Shown here: piece after piece, positions 8,806-20,500 of the stretch
How positions within the stretch are numbered: position 1 is the stretch's first letter
How the letters are laid out: each line of letters starts with the position of its first letter
Source of the DNA: Phytophthora sp. 'mugwort'
Lineage: Eukaryota; Oomycota; Peronosporomycetes; Peronosporales; Peronosporaceae
Direction of reading: 5' to 3'
Assembly (NCBI GenBank): GCA_033558025.1
Contig: JAUCEF010000002.1
Span: 620,001-684,000, forward strand
DNA: 64,000 nucleotides
The notes under the pieces: model-generated
The model's input: the letters and a program-made list of their open reading frames with translations, nothing else
What the model was told of the DNA's origin: nothing
Database searches by the model: none
Position numbers and translations under genes: made by a program

Positions 8806-9599
8806 TTTTGATTGACAGTCGGCAGGTTAGTGACGCTGGTAGCGGGATATTTACTTCCATTGCATGGACCTTTTTGCTGATATCTTGCCCACCGCGCACG
8901 AATGGAAATGACCCAGTTTCCCTGCTGCGCTCTCGTCTCTGGCGCTGCTCTCCCACATCGTATCGCGGATCTCCACTCAAGCTACTTGACGTTAGCAGCC
9001 ATTAGCCCTTCCTCGTCATATGGTACGCGGCTCTTCCTCGCGGTATGCACTCGATTGTCCTCGCCACAGCACCGTGATCGTCCATGCCGCCCGACGCCCG
9101 ACTCAGAGATCCTGCCTCGTGCTGCACAATACACTGCAGCACTCTGTCTCATGGATCAAAACCGCTATCCCCCCCCCCTCCGCACACGCACACACCAGCT
9201 TCCCCTCATGCTGTAGTGGAGTCATAATAGAGCTGCCGGTGACCGCTGCTAATCTGTCATGATCTTGTAATGTCGTCCGGCTGCTGTTCTTCATAGGCTC
9301 GGTCCTTCCGATCTCGCCCTGCTGTTGTGGCGGTGCAGGTGCGCTCTTGCTACTCCTGCGTGTCAGTCACCAACAGCTATACCCACCCACCTGTGTACTT
9401 ACTTGCCTTCGCATATGGCAGTTTACCACGTCGACACCTGGAGCTGCTATCCATCCTCTCTCTGGGCCGCGCTCCGCTCTCCCTGTGCTTCGCTAACATA
9501 AGCTCCACGACACATACGCGCACACCAGGTCTATACCACCGGGGCGCGTGCAGCGCGTCAATCACAACAGCGATCCCACGATCGACTGGAACTTCTTCA

Positions 9600-10275
9600 C
9601 CGAAGCTGTGCCGACCGCGTATCTCATGATCGCGCCCGATAGGCGTGGTGACGGCGTGCACGTCCTGCAGTCCGAACTTCATAAGCAACTCGTCGATTAT
9701 CGCTACATGGTCGATTTCATAACCGACCATCGCCGAGTGTGTGATAACTTGCTCACGACGCCCACATGCTTCATCTGCAATGTCGCCAAGAGTATGAACA
9801 CATCATCGACACGCCCCTGCGATGTTCCTGTCGCCAGTAAGTCGTCGACGTACACGCCCACGACAGTCTTACCGCCGCTATCCGCCTTGAAGTAGCGACA
9901 CGAACCCGTGACACACTGTACGAAGCCGACTCGCAGTAGCTCCGAATGCAGTGGCTGGGCTCAGAGCCGCCCAGCCTGCTTCGCCCCATAAAGGCTGCGC
10001 TGAAGTCGGAGTACAACTTGTCCAGCGTGCTGTACTCCCAGTCGCTGAATCTCCTTCTCGCTCACCTTCATCCTTGCAGGATGTAAAGGTAAATGCTGAG
10101 GTCCGGTCCGTCGCGACCTTGACGTACGCGTTGGGCACGTCGCCATGTCGTGCTGGCCCACCGTATATCTCTGATAGAGCCAGGATGACCTTGTCCGTGT
10201 CATGTCCATGACGGCGGTGAACGTCAGCGTGTAGTCCTTGCCGAACAACTGCTCGTTTCCGCATGCTACCATGCG
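9600..10275 (-). pseudogene. Copia reverse transcriptase remnant
   Basis: Three minus-strand frames carry pieces of the RT domain in the right order. MVACGNEQ and YTLTFTAVMD lie at about 10272-10210, DKVILALSEIYGGPARHGDVP at about 10200-10130 and VGVYVDDLLATGT around 9861-9825, whose YVDD is the catalytic motif (complement of 9841-9852). A further block, VGYEIDHVAIIDELLMKFG, follows near 9730-9670. Several frameshifts separate them, so no active enzyme is possible. Confidence 0.75.
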
Positions 10276-10399
10276 GGCCTTGTAGCGCTCGACGTTCCCA
10301 TCCGCGTCTGTCTTTGTCTATAAGACCCGCTTCGTGTGGAGCAGGAGCATCTCATTGGTACACGACACCAGCGAATTAATTTCGGAGTCCGCAGCGCGC

Positions 10400-10798
10400 T
10401 CACATTCCACGCACTTTGTCGCTCTTCGTAGCGGCGTTCCAGTTCTTCGGATCGACACAGTAGATCGCGCCGACAATCTCGCGTGGCGGGGTCTTCTTCC
10501 CGCCGTAACGCGTCTTCATGCCCACCATTGGGTTGGTCGCTGGCGTCGCATCGATTGTTGTGTGCACCGTCCGATTTCCTCGAGTACCACGCTTGCCGCG
10601 CGACTTGGGCTTCCCGGAGTGAACTCGCGGCCCCTCCCGATGTCCAACATTGTCACTTGATCCAGCAAACTTATCACTAGACTCGGCTAACTTAGCGTTA
10701 GACTCAGCTAGCTTGTCGTCAGACTCAGCGATCTTGGCCTTGGACTCAGCTAGCTTGTCTCGGGTCAGCGATCTTCTTGCCGCTGGTCTCCGTCTCAT
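10400..10798 (-). pseudogene. Copia integrase-RT linker region with heptad repeat
   Basis: An open minus-strand stretch encodes basic and Gly-rich sequence characteristic of the variable linker between integrase and reverse transcriptase. It begins with five heptads of the type K-L-A-E-S-x-A/D (see 10681-10764). It ends with IVGAIYCVDPKNW. No catalytic motif is present. Confidence 0.5.
10681..10764 (-). repeat. 21-bp minisatellite (four units) encoding Lys-Leu-Ala-Glu-Ser heptads
   Basis: Units start at 10681, 10702, 10723 and 10744, each 21 bp and beginning actc[ag]gc. On the coding (minus) strand the core is GCCGAGT or GCTGAGT, giving Ala-Glu-Ser. The period preserves reading frame. Confidence 0.85.
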
Positions 10799-11059
10799 TT
10801 GCTTCGTCTACTGGACGATTAAGATGTGCGTTCGCATCTTGACTCAGGGTTTTGATATTCTGGACGTGCTGCGTGGTGCGTACCACATGGTCCTTCGTGA
10901 ACAACACCGGAACCCTTTGACCTCATCGTTCTTGCAATGATGAGTCCTGCCTCTCCGCGTCTGTCGATCGTCTTGTGCCTCGGCGTCCGGATATTGGTGC
11001 ACGGTGAGCCAGATATGACGACTCTGTCAATTTGGGCTTGACTCCCGTAAACACCGCGA

Positions 11060-11593
11060 TCAGCGACACACGACCCACATTTCCCCGCGTCGGATTTCGT
11101 ACGACGCGTGCTCAGCTGCGTCGCCCCAGAAGTTCAGGGGCAGGCCGGACCCGAAGATCATGGAGCGCACCATGTTCATCACCGTCTGGTGCATGCGCTC
11201 GGTCTTACCGTTCGACGCTTGGTTGTCCGCCTCCGACACTTGGTGACGCACACCCGTGATCTTGCAGAACGGGTCGACCACCGTGTACTCTCCACCGCCA
11301 TCGGTACGGAGACAGTGGATCTTGCAGTTGAAGCGCTTCTCGAAGCAGACGAGGATCTGCTCAAACTGCTTGGTCGACTGGTCCTTCGTCTTCGCCAGGA
11401 ACACACGGCAGTAATTACTCTTGTGGTCGACGAAGTTAATGAGGTACCTATTCCCGCTCCCGTCGAGCGGCGTGATCTGCTCCTTGATGTCGCTGCAGAT
11501 GGCGCCACCGACGCTGTCGATGGGTGCGTTCTCACTCGTGTCCTTCACCGATTGCTTGTTGGCTTTTGCTTGGCTTGCGCACACGTCAAGCAC
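11060..11593 (-). pseudogene. Copia integrase core fragment
   Basis: A 177-residue open segment contains the rve-type DDE core. SDIKEQITPLDGSGNRYLI holds the first Asp, CLRTDGGGEY the second Asp, and NGKTERMHQTVMNMVRSMI the catalytic Glu with its helix, followed by LPLNFWGDAAEHASY, a copia hallmark. The N-terminal zinc-binding part and the downstream frame are broken. This is the best-preserved part of the element. Confidence 0.85.
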
Positions 11594-11962
11594 GGCGGTC
11601 TTGACGTATCCGTGAGCACTATCCCTCTCTCGGGGTCTCTTGCCATCCGCTCGACGGTGTCGTACGCCAAGTGTGCAAGTGAAAGTCCAGGAGGCTGCCT
11701 GTCTGCACGTCGGGCGTCGGCGAGCTAGCAGCTTCAGCGAGGGCCGCAGCTACGCACTCCCCGGCCTGTGTCGCATCGTTTCCGACCATGCACACCACCA
11801 ACATGTTGTTGGTGGCCTAATGAACGTCAAAGAGCTTGCATCAGTCGCTGCGCCGGACCATCGATGGCTGATGTCCGTCGTAGCCGAGTTCGTACTTTCG
11901 CTCTTCGATCTTCCCATAGGAAATGATAATCCATTGTAGATTCGCCGAGTAGTACACGTCGT

Positions 11963-12271
11963 TTAACTTGATCCGGCGATCCTCGCCGTTGACGCGCACC
12001 ACGAACTCGGCGGTTGCGTTGAGCTACATCCGCAAGCTCGCTCCGCTCGGGAAAAGGCACTCCTCGTCGCGCTTAACTGAATCGTTAAGTTGCGACGGTG
12101 TCGCACCAGGTGCCGACTCGACCCGCTGTCCAGAATCCACTGACAGGTGGCGTCGATACCGTCCGCAACGGACAGCGTGAAGTTCTTCTTCTCCGCGCTC
12201 AAGTAGTCGCGCTTGTAGTGGCCTTCCTTGTCACACTTGAAACAGGCACCTGGTTTCTTCCCTTGGAGCAC
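11963..12271 (-). pseudogene. Copia gag zinc knuckle and protease start
   Basis: The segment holds CFKCDKEGHYKRDY, a CX2CX4HX4C knuckle with the last Cys replaced by Tyr, then about 25 residues on WILDSGSSRHLV, the aspartic protease active-site motif. The knuckle binds nucleic acid in intact elements; here one metal ligand is missing. Confidence 0.75.
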
Positions 12272-12505
12272 TTCAGTTCTTCAATGCCCCCTCCCCCCTT
12301 CGAACCCAAGCGGACGCTAGGGTCGTTCATCGTTCAACTGGGCGAAACGCATGTAATTCTTCGACGTGAAGTGCTTGAACGCTTGCGACTTGGAGATCCT
12401 GGCGCCGAACTTAAATGTTAATCCTGTCCATCAAGTACCGGACTTGCGGGTTCTCGGCGTATCAGTTGTCCACCTGGCTGTGAAAATGCTGACCCGCTTT
12501 GCCGG

Positions 12506-13125
12506 TCAAATAGCGGCCGAGGACATCAAGCTTAATGTCCTCGGCCCACATGCACGCGCTGAGTTCCTCGGCGATTCTAATTGCCGCAGGAACCTCTTCC
12601 CCCATGGGCCAACTCCGTGTCCGAGGCCCGGGTATACTTCCTTTCCATCGAATTTCTCGATGGCGAGCTTCAGGTCCCTCGTCTGCTGGGGCCTCTGCGC
12701 CGCGAAGAATGACGGCATTGATTCCGGCCTGTACGCTGGTTCCCGTGGCGGCTGCAACGGCGTGACTTGCCCGCCGTCCGCTCGGCCTATTTGCTGTTGA
12801 CCAAGTCCTGCTTCGTGCTGGCGCGCTGGACTTGGCATGATCCGTCTTCGAGCGAGGGCAACGTCAGGTTTCGGCCCAGTCCCGCGCGCGTCTCCGCCTA
12901 AGTGCGAAAGGTGTTGCTTCCGCCGGACACGACCGAAGCCTGGTCGTTCTCGACTCGACGAGCTTCAAGCATGTTGAGGCGAGCTCCGATGTCACCCTTC
13001 ATCTCGGTGATCAGCTCCAGCAGCCTGGCCATATCATCGCCCGCGCTGGAGGCTGTACTGGTTCTATCGTCGTCAGCTTGGGTCACGGCTGGCGCTTGGG
13101 ATTGATGCTGTGCAGGTTGCTCCAT
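12506..13125 (-). pseudogene. Copia gag remnants
   Basis: The element's first coding ATG is at 13125, 13 bp inside the LTR end. It opens a Gln-rich start followed by a helical segment (LLELITEMKGDIGARLNMLEA) that stops at 12898. A further fragment at 12838-12506 contains LKLAIEKFDGKEVYPGLG, which resembles the gag N-terminal capsid-like fold of oomycete copia elements. The frames are not continuous. Confidence 0.5.
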
Positions 13126-13138
13126 GGGCGTTGTAACC

Positions 13139-13668
13139 TGTTAACGGTCGGCACGTGGCACAAAGGCTGCTTGAGTGAGGAGTGGCAAACGTCAAAGTAA
13201 GTTCATTATGCACGCTAGCCTACCTTCTTCCTACGGTCTTACCTCTCTTGTGTGTTTCTTCGTATGTAGGACCTGCTACTAGCGAAGACGTAACCATCGC
13301 GCCGAGATCGCATATAACGAAAGGCGAGTGTAGCCACCACCAGTATTAAGCCAACAGTCGAGTCGAGAACTCGGCTAATCGTCGAGTCAAGAACTCAATT
13401 AGCCGCCGAGTCGAGAACTCAGCTAACCGCCGAGTCGAGAACTCGGCTGGAGACACCACCTTCCGGCACTTCTCCATAGAGAACATGATCGATACCGATG
13501 GGAACGTGAAGTTCTGTGCGTCTGTCTCAATGTACGCGTATGTCGTCACGACGCACAGCGAGGGAAAGAAAAGAAATGATAGGCCACGTACGTATGCCGT
13601 GTATCACACGTCTACCGATGTGTATAGTGTACACACCTACATGTACGTCAGTATAAGGCGGCCTAACA
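13139..13668 (-). repeat. Candidate copia long terminal repeat (530 bp)
   Basis: The boundaries are TGTTAAC at 13139 and CTAACA ending at 13668, so on the minus strand it starts TGTTAG and ends GTTAACA, the TG...CA form expected. The gag ATG follows almost directly, with GGTTACAACGCCC between as a possible primer-binding site. Without a second LTR copy the ends rest on these motifs only. Confidence 0.5.
13357..13450 (-). repeat. 24-bp minisatellite (four units) inside the LTR
   Basis: Units start at 13357, 13381, 13405 and 13429. Each has the form g[tc]cgagtcgagaactcggctaa with changes. The period of 24 bp preserves frame, and on the minus strand the units read Leu-Ala-Glu-Phe-Ser-Thr-Arg-Arg. 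Confidence 0.85.
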
Positions 13669-14420
13669 GTTGTTTACCCTAGTGCCGCAGTCTTCGCCGC
13701 TATGGCCTCTGCGGCCTATTTCCCTTTGATCATTGTGGTCCTTCTTGCTTCACTCCCTTTGTTTATGTTTGGCTGGGTCGCTGCAGAAGTGCTACTACAG
13801 CCCGGGTCTGGTCGTTCGTCCTGGACTTTCTCTTTTTCGGTCACTTCGAGGTCGAAGATGGCTGGCTCGATAGCGCCTCAGCCCGCGTGACTCCTGTGTT
13901 GTCAATTCTTGCCGTGGGCCTGCTTGTCGACGTCCTTCTCCCCTGACCAGCAACGCTGCTTGGGCTAAGTCGGAACGGCTCGACTCGACGGCTTCCTCAC
14001 AGCTAGATGAATTCGAGACTCACTAGACAAAAATAAATAATTTCGAAGACCTCTACTGTAACACCGAATACTTCTGGCTAAATTTCTAGCTGAGCTACGA
14101 AAAATCAACAAAAGCGCCACATGCTCTCTACCAGAAAAATCGTAACGAGAAAAATCCTAACTGCGAAAATGTAACCAAAATAGCTACCAGGAGAATGTAG
14201 AAAGAAAACTATACACCGTTCACTCTAGGGCATGGATATTTCCAGTTTACGGCTAGGAGGCCCATCCATCCTGTTCCGTACTCCTCGCAGCCTATTTGTC
14301 CAAAAAATACACTACCGCAAAATCTGTTTGCCGATATCTACCCTTTTATCGATTTTGGTAATACAAGAAATTTAAATGTAAATGATTACAGTATCAAAGG
14401 TGGCATGACTTTTGTGGAGT
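13669..14420. other. Intergenic region upstream of the first dynein gene
   Basis: No gene is supported. A 62-codon open frame at 13702-13890 starts with a hydrophobic stretch but has no further support. From about 14010 to 14400 the sequence is AT-rich. Confidence 0.4.
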
Positions 14421-14494
14421 CGAGCAGCGAAACTGTTGTACGCTACACCATCTTGAGACCTTACGATCGAGCAGCGAAACTATTGTACGCTACA
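14421..14494. repeat. Direct repeat (two 27-bp units) before the dynein start
   Basis: The units at 14421-14447 and 14468-14494 match at 26 of 27 positions and are 47 bp apart. Both begin cgagcagcgaaact. They lie 70-145 bp upstream of the dynein ATG, where a regulatory or transcription-start role is possible. Confidence 0.6.
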
Positions 14495-14565
14495 TCATTT
14501 TAGCGATCGGATCTTGAAGAGACACAGTCGCGCTGACCAGACAGGAGTCCCCAACGGCCAGCAGC

Positions 14566-17500
14566 ATGGCGTTCCAGGCACGGCATCGCTGGATGATCCA
14601 GCGTCTGCAGCTTGGACTAGGTTTCCATGACGAAGCGCAGGTGGAGGAGCTCATGCGAGGCAACGGCATCATGGAGCAGCTCTCGCGCTTCTTTCGATCC
14701 GACGGTCCCACCAAGATCTTCTTCTACTACCAGGCAAAAGGCGACGACGGCAACTCCGGCTCGTCGTCTACAGGGGAACTAGTGCAGAGAGACAAAAGTG
14801 GACGCAAAGAGCTTTTCGTGACGGACGGATTGGACGAGACGCTGCAAGGACGCGCCGTCTACTTCACCAAAGTGGTGCCCGTAGCTTCAGACGCACAGGG
14901 CATGTCGATGACGAGCAATAGAGACCGAGAGACCAATACAGAGGACAACGTAGCTGATCCAGAGACTTTAGACACGCCTGGGAGACACGAGAGCTTCTCG
15001 TACGACACGGCGCCTCGCCTGCCTCTGGATCCCGCCGTCGCCAACGACCACTTGTTGACTTACGGCGTCCTTGACTCGTCCGTGCTGCTGTCAATCGAGA
15101 TGCATCTGTCACAATTGTTTGTGCCCATGTTGGCAGCGAGAGAGGAGAGCGAGTGGGGACAGGCACAAAGTGACGCCCGCAATGACTTCATGCTGGGTCT
15201 GAAGAGTTTTGTGACCGATGTGCAGGAGAATCTAAAGGCCATGAATACGGGACTGGATCTGCGCAAACCAGACAAGAGATACGACCCGTCGGACGCAAGG
15301 AGTTTGACCAAATTATCGTCAGATGATGGCGCCGTACAGCACTTTGCCGAGCTCGTCAAAGACTGGTGTAAACAGACAGAGGCGTATCTGGAAGACAATG
15401 ATCAGGGGCGATGGGAATCGCACGAAGCCGGGCCCGCGACAGAACTCGAGTACTGGAAACGGAGACTGCAGAGGCTCATGGGCATCACCGAACAGCTCAA
15501 AACGAAGGAGTGCAAGATGGTCACGGGTGTGCTCAACGTCGTCTCGAAGCTGCAGGACGGCGCGATGGATAAACTAGGGATTGTGTCGCTCTTGCGACAA
15601 TGGAAACAAATTGACACAAACATTACCGAGGCCTCGAACGAAGCCAAAGACAATGTCAAGTACCTTGCCACGCTCGAGCGCTTCATTGAACCATTGTATC
15701 ACGGTACGCCGACGTCCGTGGTCGACGCTCTGCCCGCACTCATGAACTCTGTCAAGATGATTCATACAATCGCACGCTACTACAACACGACGGAGCGTAT
15801 GACGAAGCTCTTTATGAAGATCACAAACCAGATGATCACCTTGTGTAAGACCAGCTTGGTCGGCCGTGAGCCTCCCGAGGCGATTTGGGACAAAGATCCC
15901 GAAGAACTGCTCGTTGGACTCGAAGCGTGCTTGAAGCTCAATGAAGCGTACCAGGAGCAATACCGACTCACAAAAGATAAGCTGTTGACGATGCCCAAAG
16001 GCAAACAATTTGACTTTAGCGAGACGCAAATTTTTGGCAAATTTGACCTCTTTTGTCGACGTCTTGTCAAGCTCATCGACATGTTTAGTACCATCCACCA
16101 GTTCCGTGCGTTAGCGCAACATTCACTTGAAGGAATGGACGCCTTGTTGACGTCGTTCCACACGATTATCCGGGACTTCCGAGCGCACAAACACGACCTG
16201 CTCGATTTCCATAATAACAAGTTTGATCGAGATTACGTCGAGTTTAATATTCAAATTGCGGATCTCGAGGCTTCGTTGCAGCAGTTTATCAACGTGAGCT
16301 TCGACTCGATCACGAGTATCGAGCAATCGCTGCAGCTGCTCAAGCAGTTCCAGCAAATCTTGCAGCGCGAGACGTTACGCAGCGACTTGGACTCGAAGTT
16401 TACCGTCATTTTCCACAATTATGGACTCGATCTGTCTCACGTCCAGGAACTGTACGAACGTCATCGACACGACCCGCCCGTGGCGCGAAACCTGCCTCCT
16501 GTCGCGGGCAATATATTGTGGTCGCGTCATCTTTTACGTCGTATCGAAGAGCCCATGCGCAAGTTCGAGAGCAATCCCACCGTGCTCTCGACAAAAGACT
16601 CGAAGAAAATCATCAAAACGTACAATAAAGTGGCACGGACACTTGTTGCCTTCGAGTACCTTTGGTATGAAGCGTGGTGTCGCTCTGTAGAGAGTGCACG
16701 GGCCGGACTGCATGCCACATTGATCATCCGTCATCCGGAAACGGGCCGGTTATTTGTCAATTTTGACAAGGAAATTCTTCAACTGATTCGTGAAGCGCGT
16801 TGTCTTGATCGTATGGGGATTGAAGTACCCGAGAATGCACGCATGGTCATGCTACAGGAAGACAAGTTTAAAGCGTATTACAATGACTTAAGCTATGCGC
16901 TCCATGAGTACGACCGCGTGACGGCCAAGATCATTCCCGTGACGGCTGTCTTGCTACGTCCTCACTTGGAAGATCTGCAGCAAAAACTCCGTCCTGGTCT
17001 CGTGACGCTGACGTGGACGAGTATGAATATCGATGCCTACACGGCCGTCGCGCACGGGGCTCTGCAACGTCTTGAAGAACTTATCTCTAGTGTGCTGGAC
17101 GCCATTGAGAATCGGATTGAAAAGAACCTCGTGCTTGTCTCCAAAGCGTCTCTCGTGCATTTGCCTACGGATCAGTCGTTCGCTCTTGATGATTTCGTGC
17201 GTATGCAGGAAAAGCACGTGGCGAATGTCACGCGGCAGCTGGCTGCAAAGAATGTCGAGATTGAAAACGCGGTCGAGGACGTGCTACGGCTGATCTGCGA
17301 GTACAACTTAGATGGCATTTGGTCGGCTTCAGCAAACGGCGGCGCTCTCACTGTGACAGGAACGACTACCGTCGCGTGTGATGCGGACGCGATGGAAACG
17401 TTCCGAAGCTTTTACCGCAATCTCTTTTACCGGTCCTTAGTGACCTGTACGAAGCAGTCTTTAGACGCGATCAAGAAACGTGTATGCTCCAAGGCCGGTA

Positions 17501-20500
17501 CGGGGTTTCTGTTCCTCGAGCGGCCATTCTTTGAAGTAGACGTCCAGCTCTCAGTGCCGTCCGTGCGGTTAAGCCCGTCGCTTGATGATATTCAAAAGGC
17601 TATCAACCGCTCTGCTGTTGCGGTCTTGCGGTGCTCCAAGAGCCTCTATGAATGGGGTCAACAGGACGTCTACCCAGAAACTGCACGAACCAGTCTGTTT
17701 GAACGACTGGGATGCGATACGGAGATCATTAAAGTGGCGATTCTACTCACTGGCGCGCTACATGGCACGAAGAACCAGGTACATGAATACCTCTCGGCTT
17801 TCAAGAAATACGACTGGCTCTGGAAGGAAGACATGGAGTTCCGGTACAATCAATTCATGCAGCGCAACCCGCTGATTCAAGATTTCGAGACCGAATTGCG
17901 TCATTTCATGGCCGTCGAGGCCGAGATCTCGCTCATTGCACCTGTTCACAACATTGCCGTGTTATCGTTGAATACTAAAAACCTCAAACTCCAGCTACGT
18001 AACGAGTGTCGGCAGTGGAAGATGCAATACTCGGATAAAGTTCATCAACAGGCTCGTACAGCGCTCTTTAACCTCACCGATTACATCCGAACAACGACGT
18101 CAAAGCTCAATACACGTGTCGAGTCTCTTGATGCGCTTCGGTTCGTCATGGGGGTACTCAAGGAGGTACGTGAACGTGAGTCGGCTATTGAGATGGAGTT
18201 GAATCCGATCGCAGACATGTACGACATGCTCGAGCATTTCCTACCCGGGGGGTACATGGACAAAGAAGAAATGGATCAAAAGAGTGTACTCCGCGGGTCC
18301 TGGCGCAAGCTCGTCGACTATGCTGAAGAAGTGACCGATAATCTGTCGGAAGTGCAGGGTGGCTTCAAGAAGCAGCTTATTAAAGACGTCAAGGACTTCC
18401 AAGCTGACGTGTCGGCGTTTCGTAGCGAGTATGAAGCGCACGGTCCAATGGTGTCGGGTCTTGAACCGGCTGAAGCGGTCGAACGGCTTAAACGGTTCAA
18501 GGATTTGCTGGGCATCCGTGACCGTAAACTTGAAGTGTTTTCAGCTGGCGAAGAGCTCTTTGGGATGCGTCCGACCGAGTATCCTGAGCTTGTGCGGACA
18601 CGTAAGGAGATGGCACTCTTGGATCAACTTTACGGTCTTTATATGGACGTCGAGAGGACCATGGATGAGTTCCGTGGCATCCCGTGGACTCAAGTAGGAG
18701 CGAACGCCGAGCGGATGAGCGACTGCTTTACCGGGTATGACCAGAGGTGTAAGAAGCTGCCTAAAACCTTGTGTGAATGGGAGGCCTATGGTATCTTACG
18801 GAAGGTTATTGCCGAGTTTCTCGAGATGCTACCAATTGTTCGTGAGTTAACGAGAGAGAGTATTAAAGCTCGTCATTGGGAAGAGATTATTAAAGCTTGT
18901 AACGGGCAAAGGTTGTCATACGACAGCGACGCGTTCAAGTTCCAGGACGTACTGGATGCCTCGCTTCTCACATGGAAAGAAGATGTCGAGTATATCTGTG
19001 AAAGTGCCCAAAAACAGTTGCAAATTGAGCACAAACTGCGAGATCTCACAGATCGTTGGGCTGGCACAAGCTTTGAATTCAGCGAGTGGAGACAACGCAA
19101 CGTGCCGGTGCTTAAGGGCTACGGACAGATCATTGAAGACCTCGAAGAAGGGCAGCTTCAGCTTCAAGCCATCTTGAGCATGAGACACGTCGTGTTCTTT
19201 AAAGACCGCGTGCAAACCAAGCTCGCTCAGCTCTCCGACACGGCCGACGTCTTGGAATTATGGGCAAAAGTGCAGACGCTCTGGATGTCACTCGAGTCGG
19301 TCTTCACGGGGGGCGACATTGCCAAACAAATGCCACTGGAAGCCAAGAAGTTTGCCAAGATTGACAAAGATTGGCTCAAAGTCATGAGCAAAGCTGCTGA
19401 GGTGGGGTTTGTCGTGTCGTGCTGCTCGAACGAGCTGCTACGGATCACACTCCCGTCGCTCTTTGGCGAGCTCGAGAAGTGTCAAAAGTCCTTGGAAGGG
19501 TATCTCGAGCAGAAGCGCAAGAAATTCCCACGCTTTTACTTCGTCTCGAACCCGCTGCTGCTGCTTATCTTGTCGCGAGGGTCCGATCCAGCCGCTGTCC
19601 AGCAGTACTACGAGAAAATCTTCGACAGTATCAGTCAGGTGGTGCACGAACGCCCCATGTCCGCGTCGGTCGACGTGAAAGCGTCTACGACCGCGTCCGG
19701 CACAGCTCATCCCGCCACCAAACGCCAGATCATTGAGATCAAGTCGCTAGCAGGCAACGACGCCGAAACGATCGCGCTGGTCCAACCGGTTCTCCCGGAC
19801 GGCAATATTGAAGACTGGTTGGGTCTGCTCGAGAGGGAGATGCGGCGTACACTCAAGACGTTATGTCGCCAAGCTGCTGCCGACTGCTCGACGGGCTCGC
19901 TCCGAGAGTTTGTCAGTAAAACGTGTGCGCAGTTCGCACTCCTGGGGATCCAGTTGAGCTGGACGGCGGAATGTCAAGACGCACTGCAGCGATGCCGTAC
20001 CACCAAAGGAATTATGGCACAGACGGCCAAGAAGCACGGCACGATGCTGTCCGAGCTCTCATCCTGGTGTCTTACCGACCTTGGGACGAAACTCACACGG
20101 ACTAAAGTCGAGACGCTGATCACGATCCAAGTCCATCAACGTGACTGTTTCTTGGAACTCTCTCGACTCTACAAAGAGAAGAAGCTCTCGGATGCCAACG
20201 ACTTCGAATGGCTTAAACAGGCGCGGTTCTATTGGCGTGGCGGCGGCCAAGGAGCTTTTGACGCAGTGGGGCCCGACGCCTGTTTGATCTCGATCTGTGA
20301 CGTCGACTTTAAGTACGCGTTCGAGTACTTGGGCTGCAAGGAGCGTTTGGTCATCACACCGTTGACCGACCGCGCCTACATCACGCTGTCTCAAGCGTTA
20401 GGCATGCATCTAGGTGGCGCACCAGCAGGTCCGGCTGGTACGGGCAAGACCGAGACGGTCAAGGACCTGGGCCGCAGTCTTGGCGTGTACGTGATCGTCA

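Larger units (their letters stand above)
8810..13668 (-). mobile_element. Decayed Ty1/copia-like LTR retrotransposon
   Basis: Read on the minus strand, the order is LTR, gag, CCHC-type knuckle and protease, integrase, reverse transcriptase, the copia order (integrase before reverse transcriptase). All parts carry stops or frameshifts. The 5' LTR (for this orientation) is 13139-13668. I could not find the second LTR, so the left boundary is arbitrary; the region 8810-9560 may hold RNase H remains but none is clear. Confidence 0.75.

Noticed and set aside
13702..13890. Possible 62-residue small membrane protein
   Set aside because: A hydrophobic start alone is weak evidence; it lies next to the LTR end and has no conserved feature I can see.
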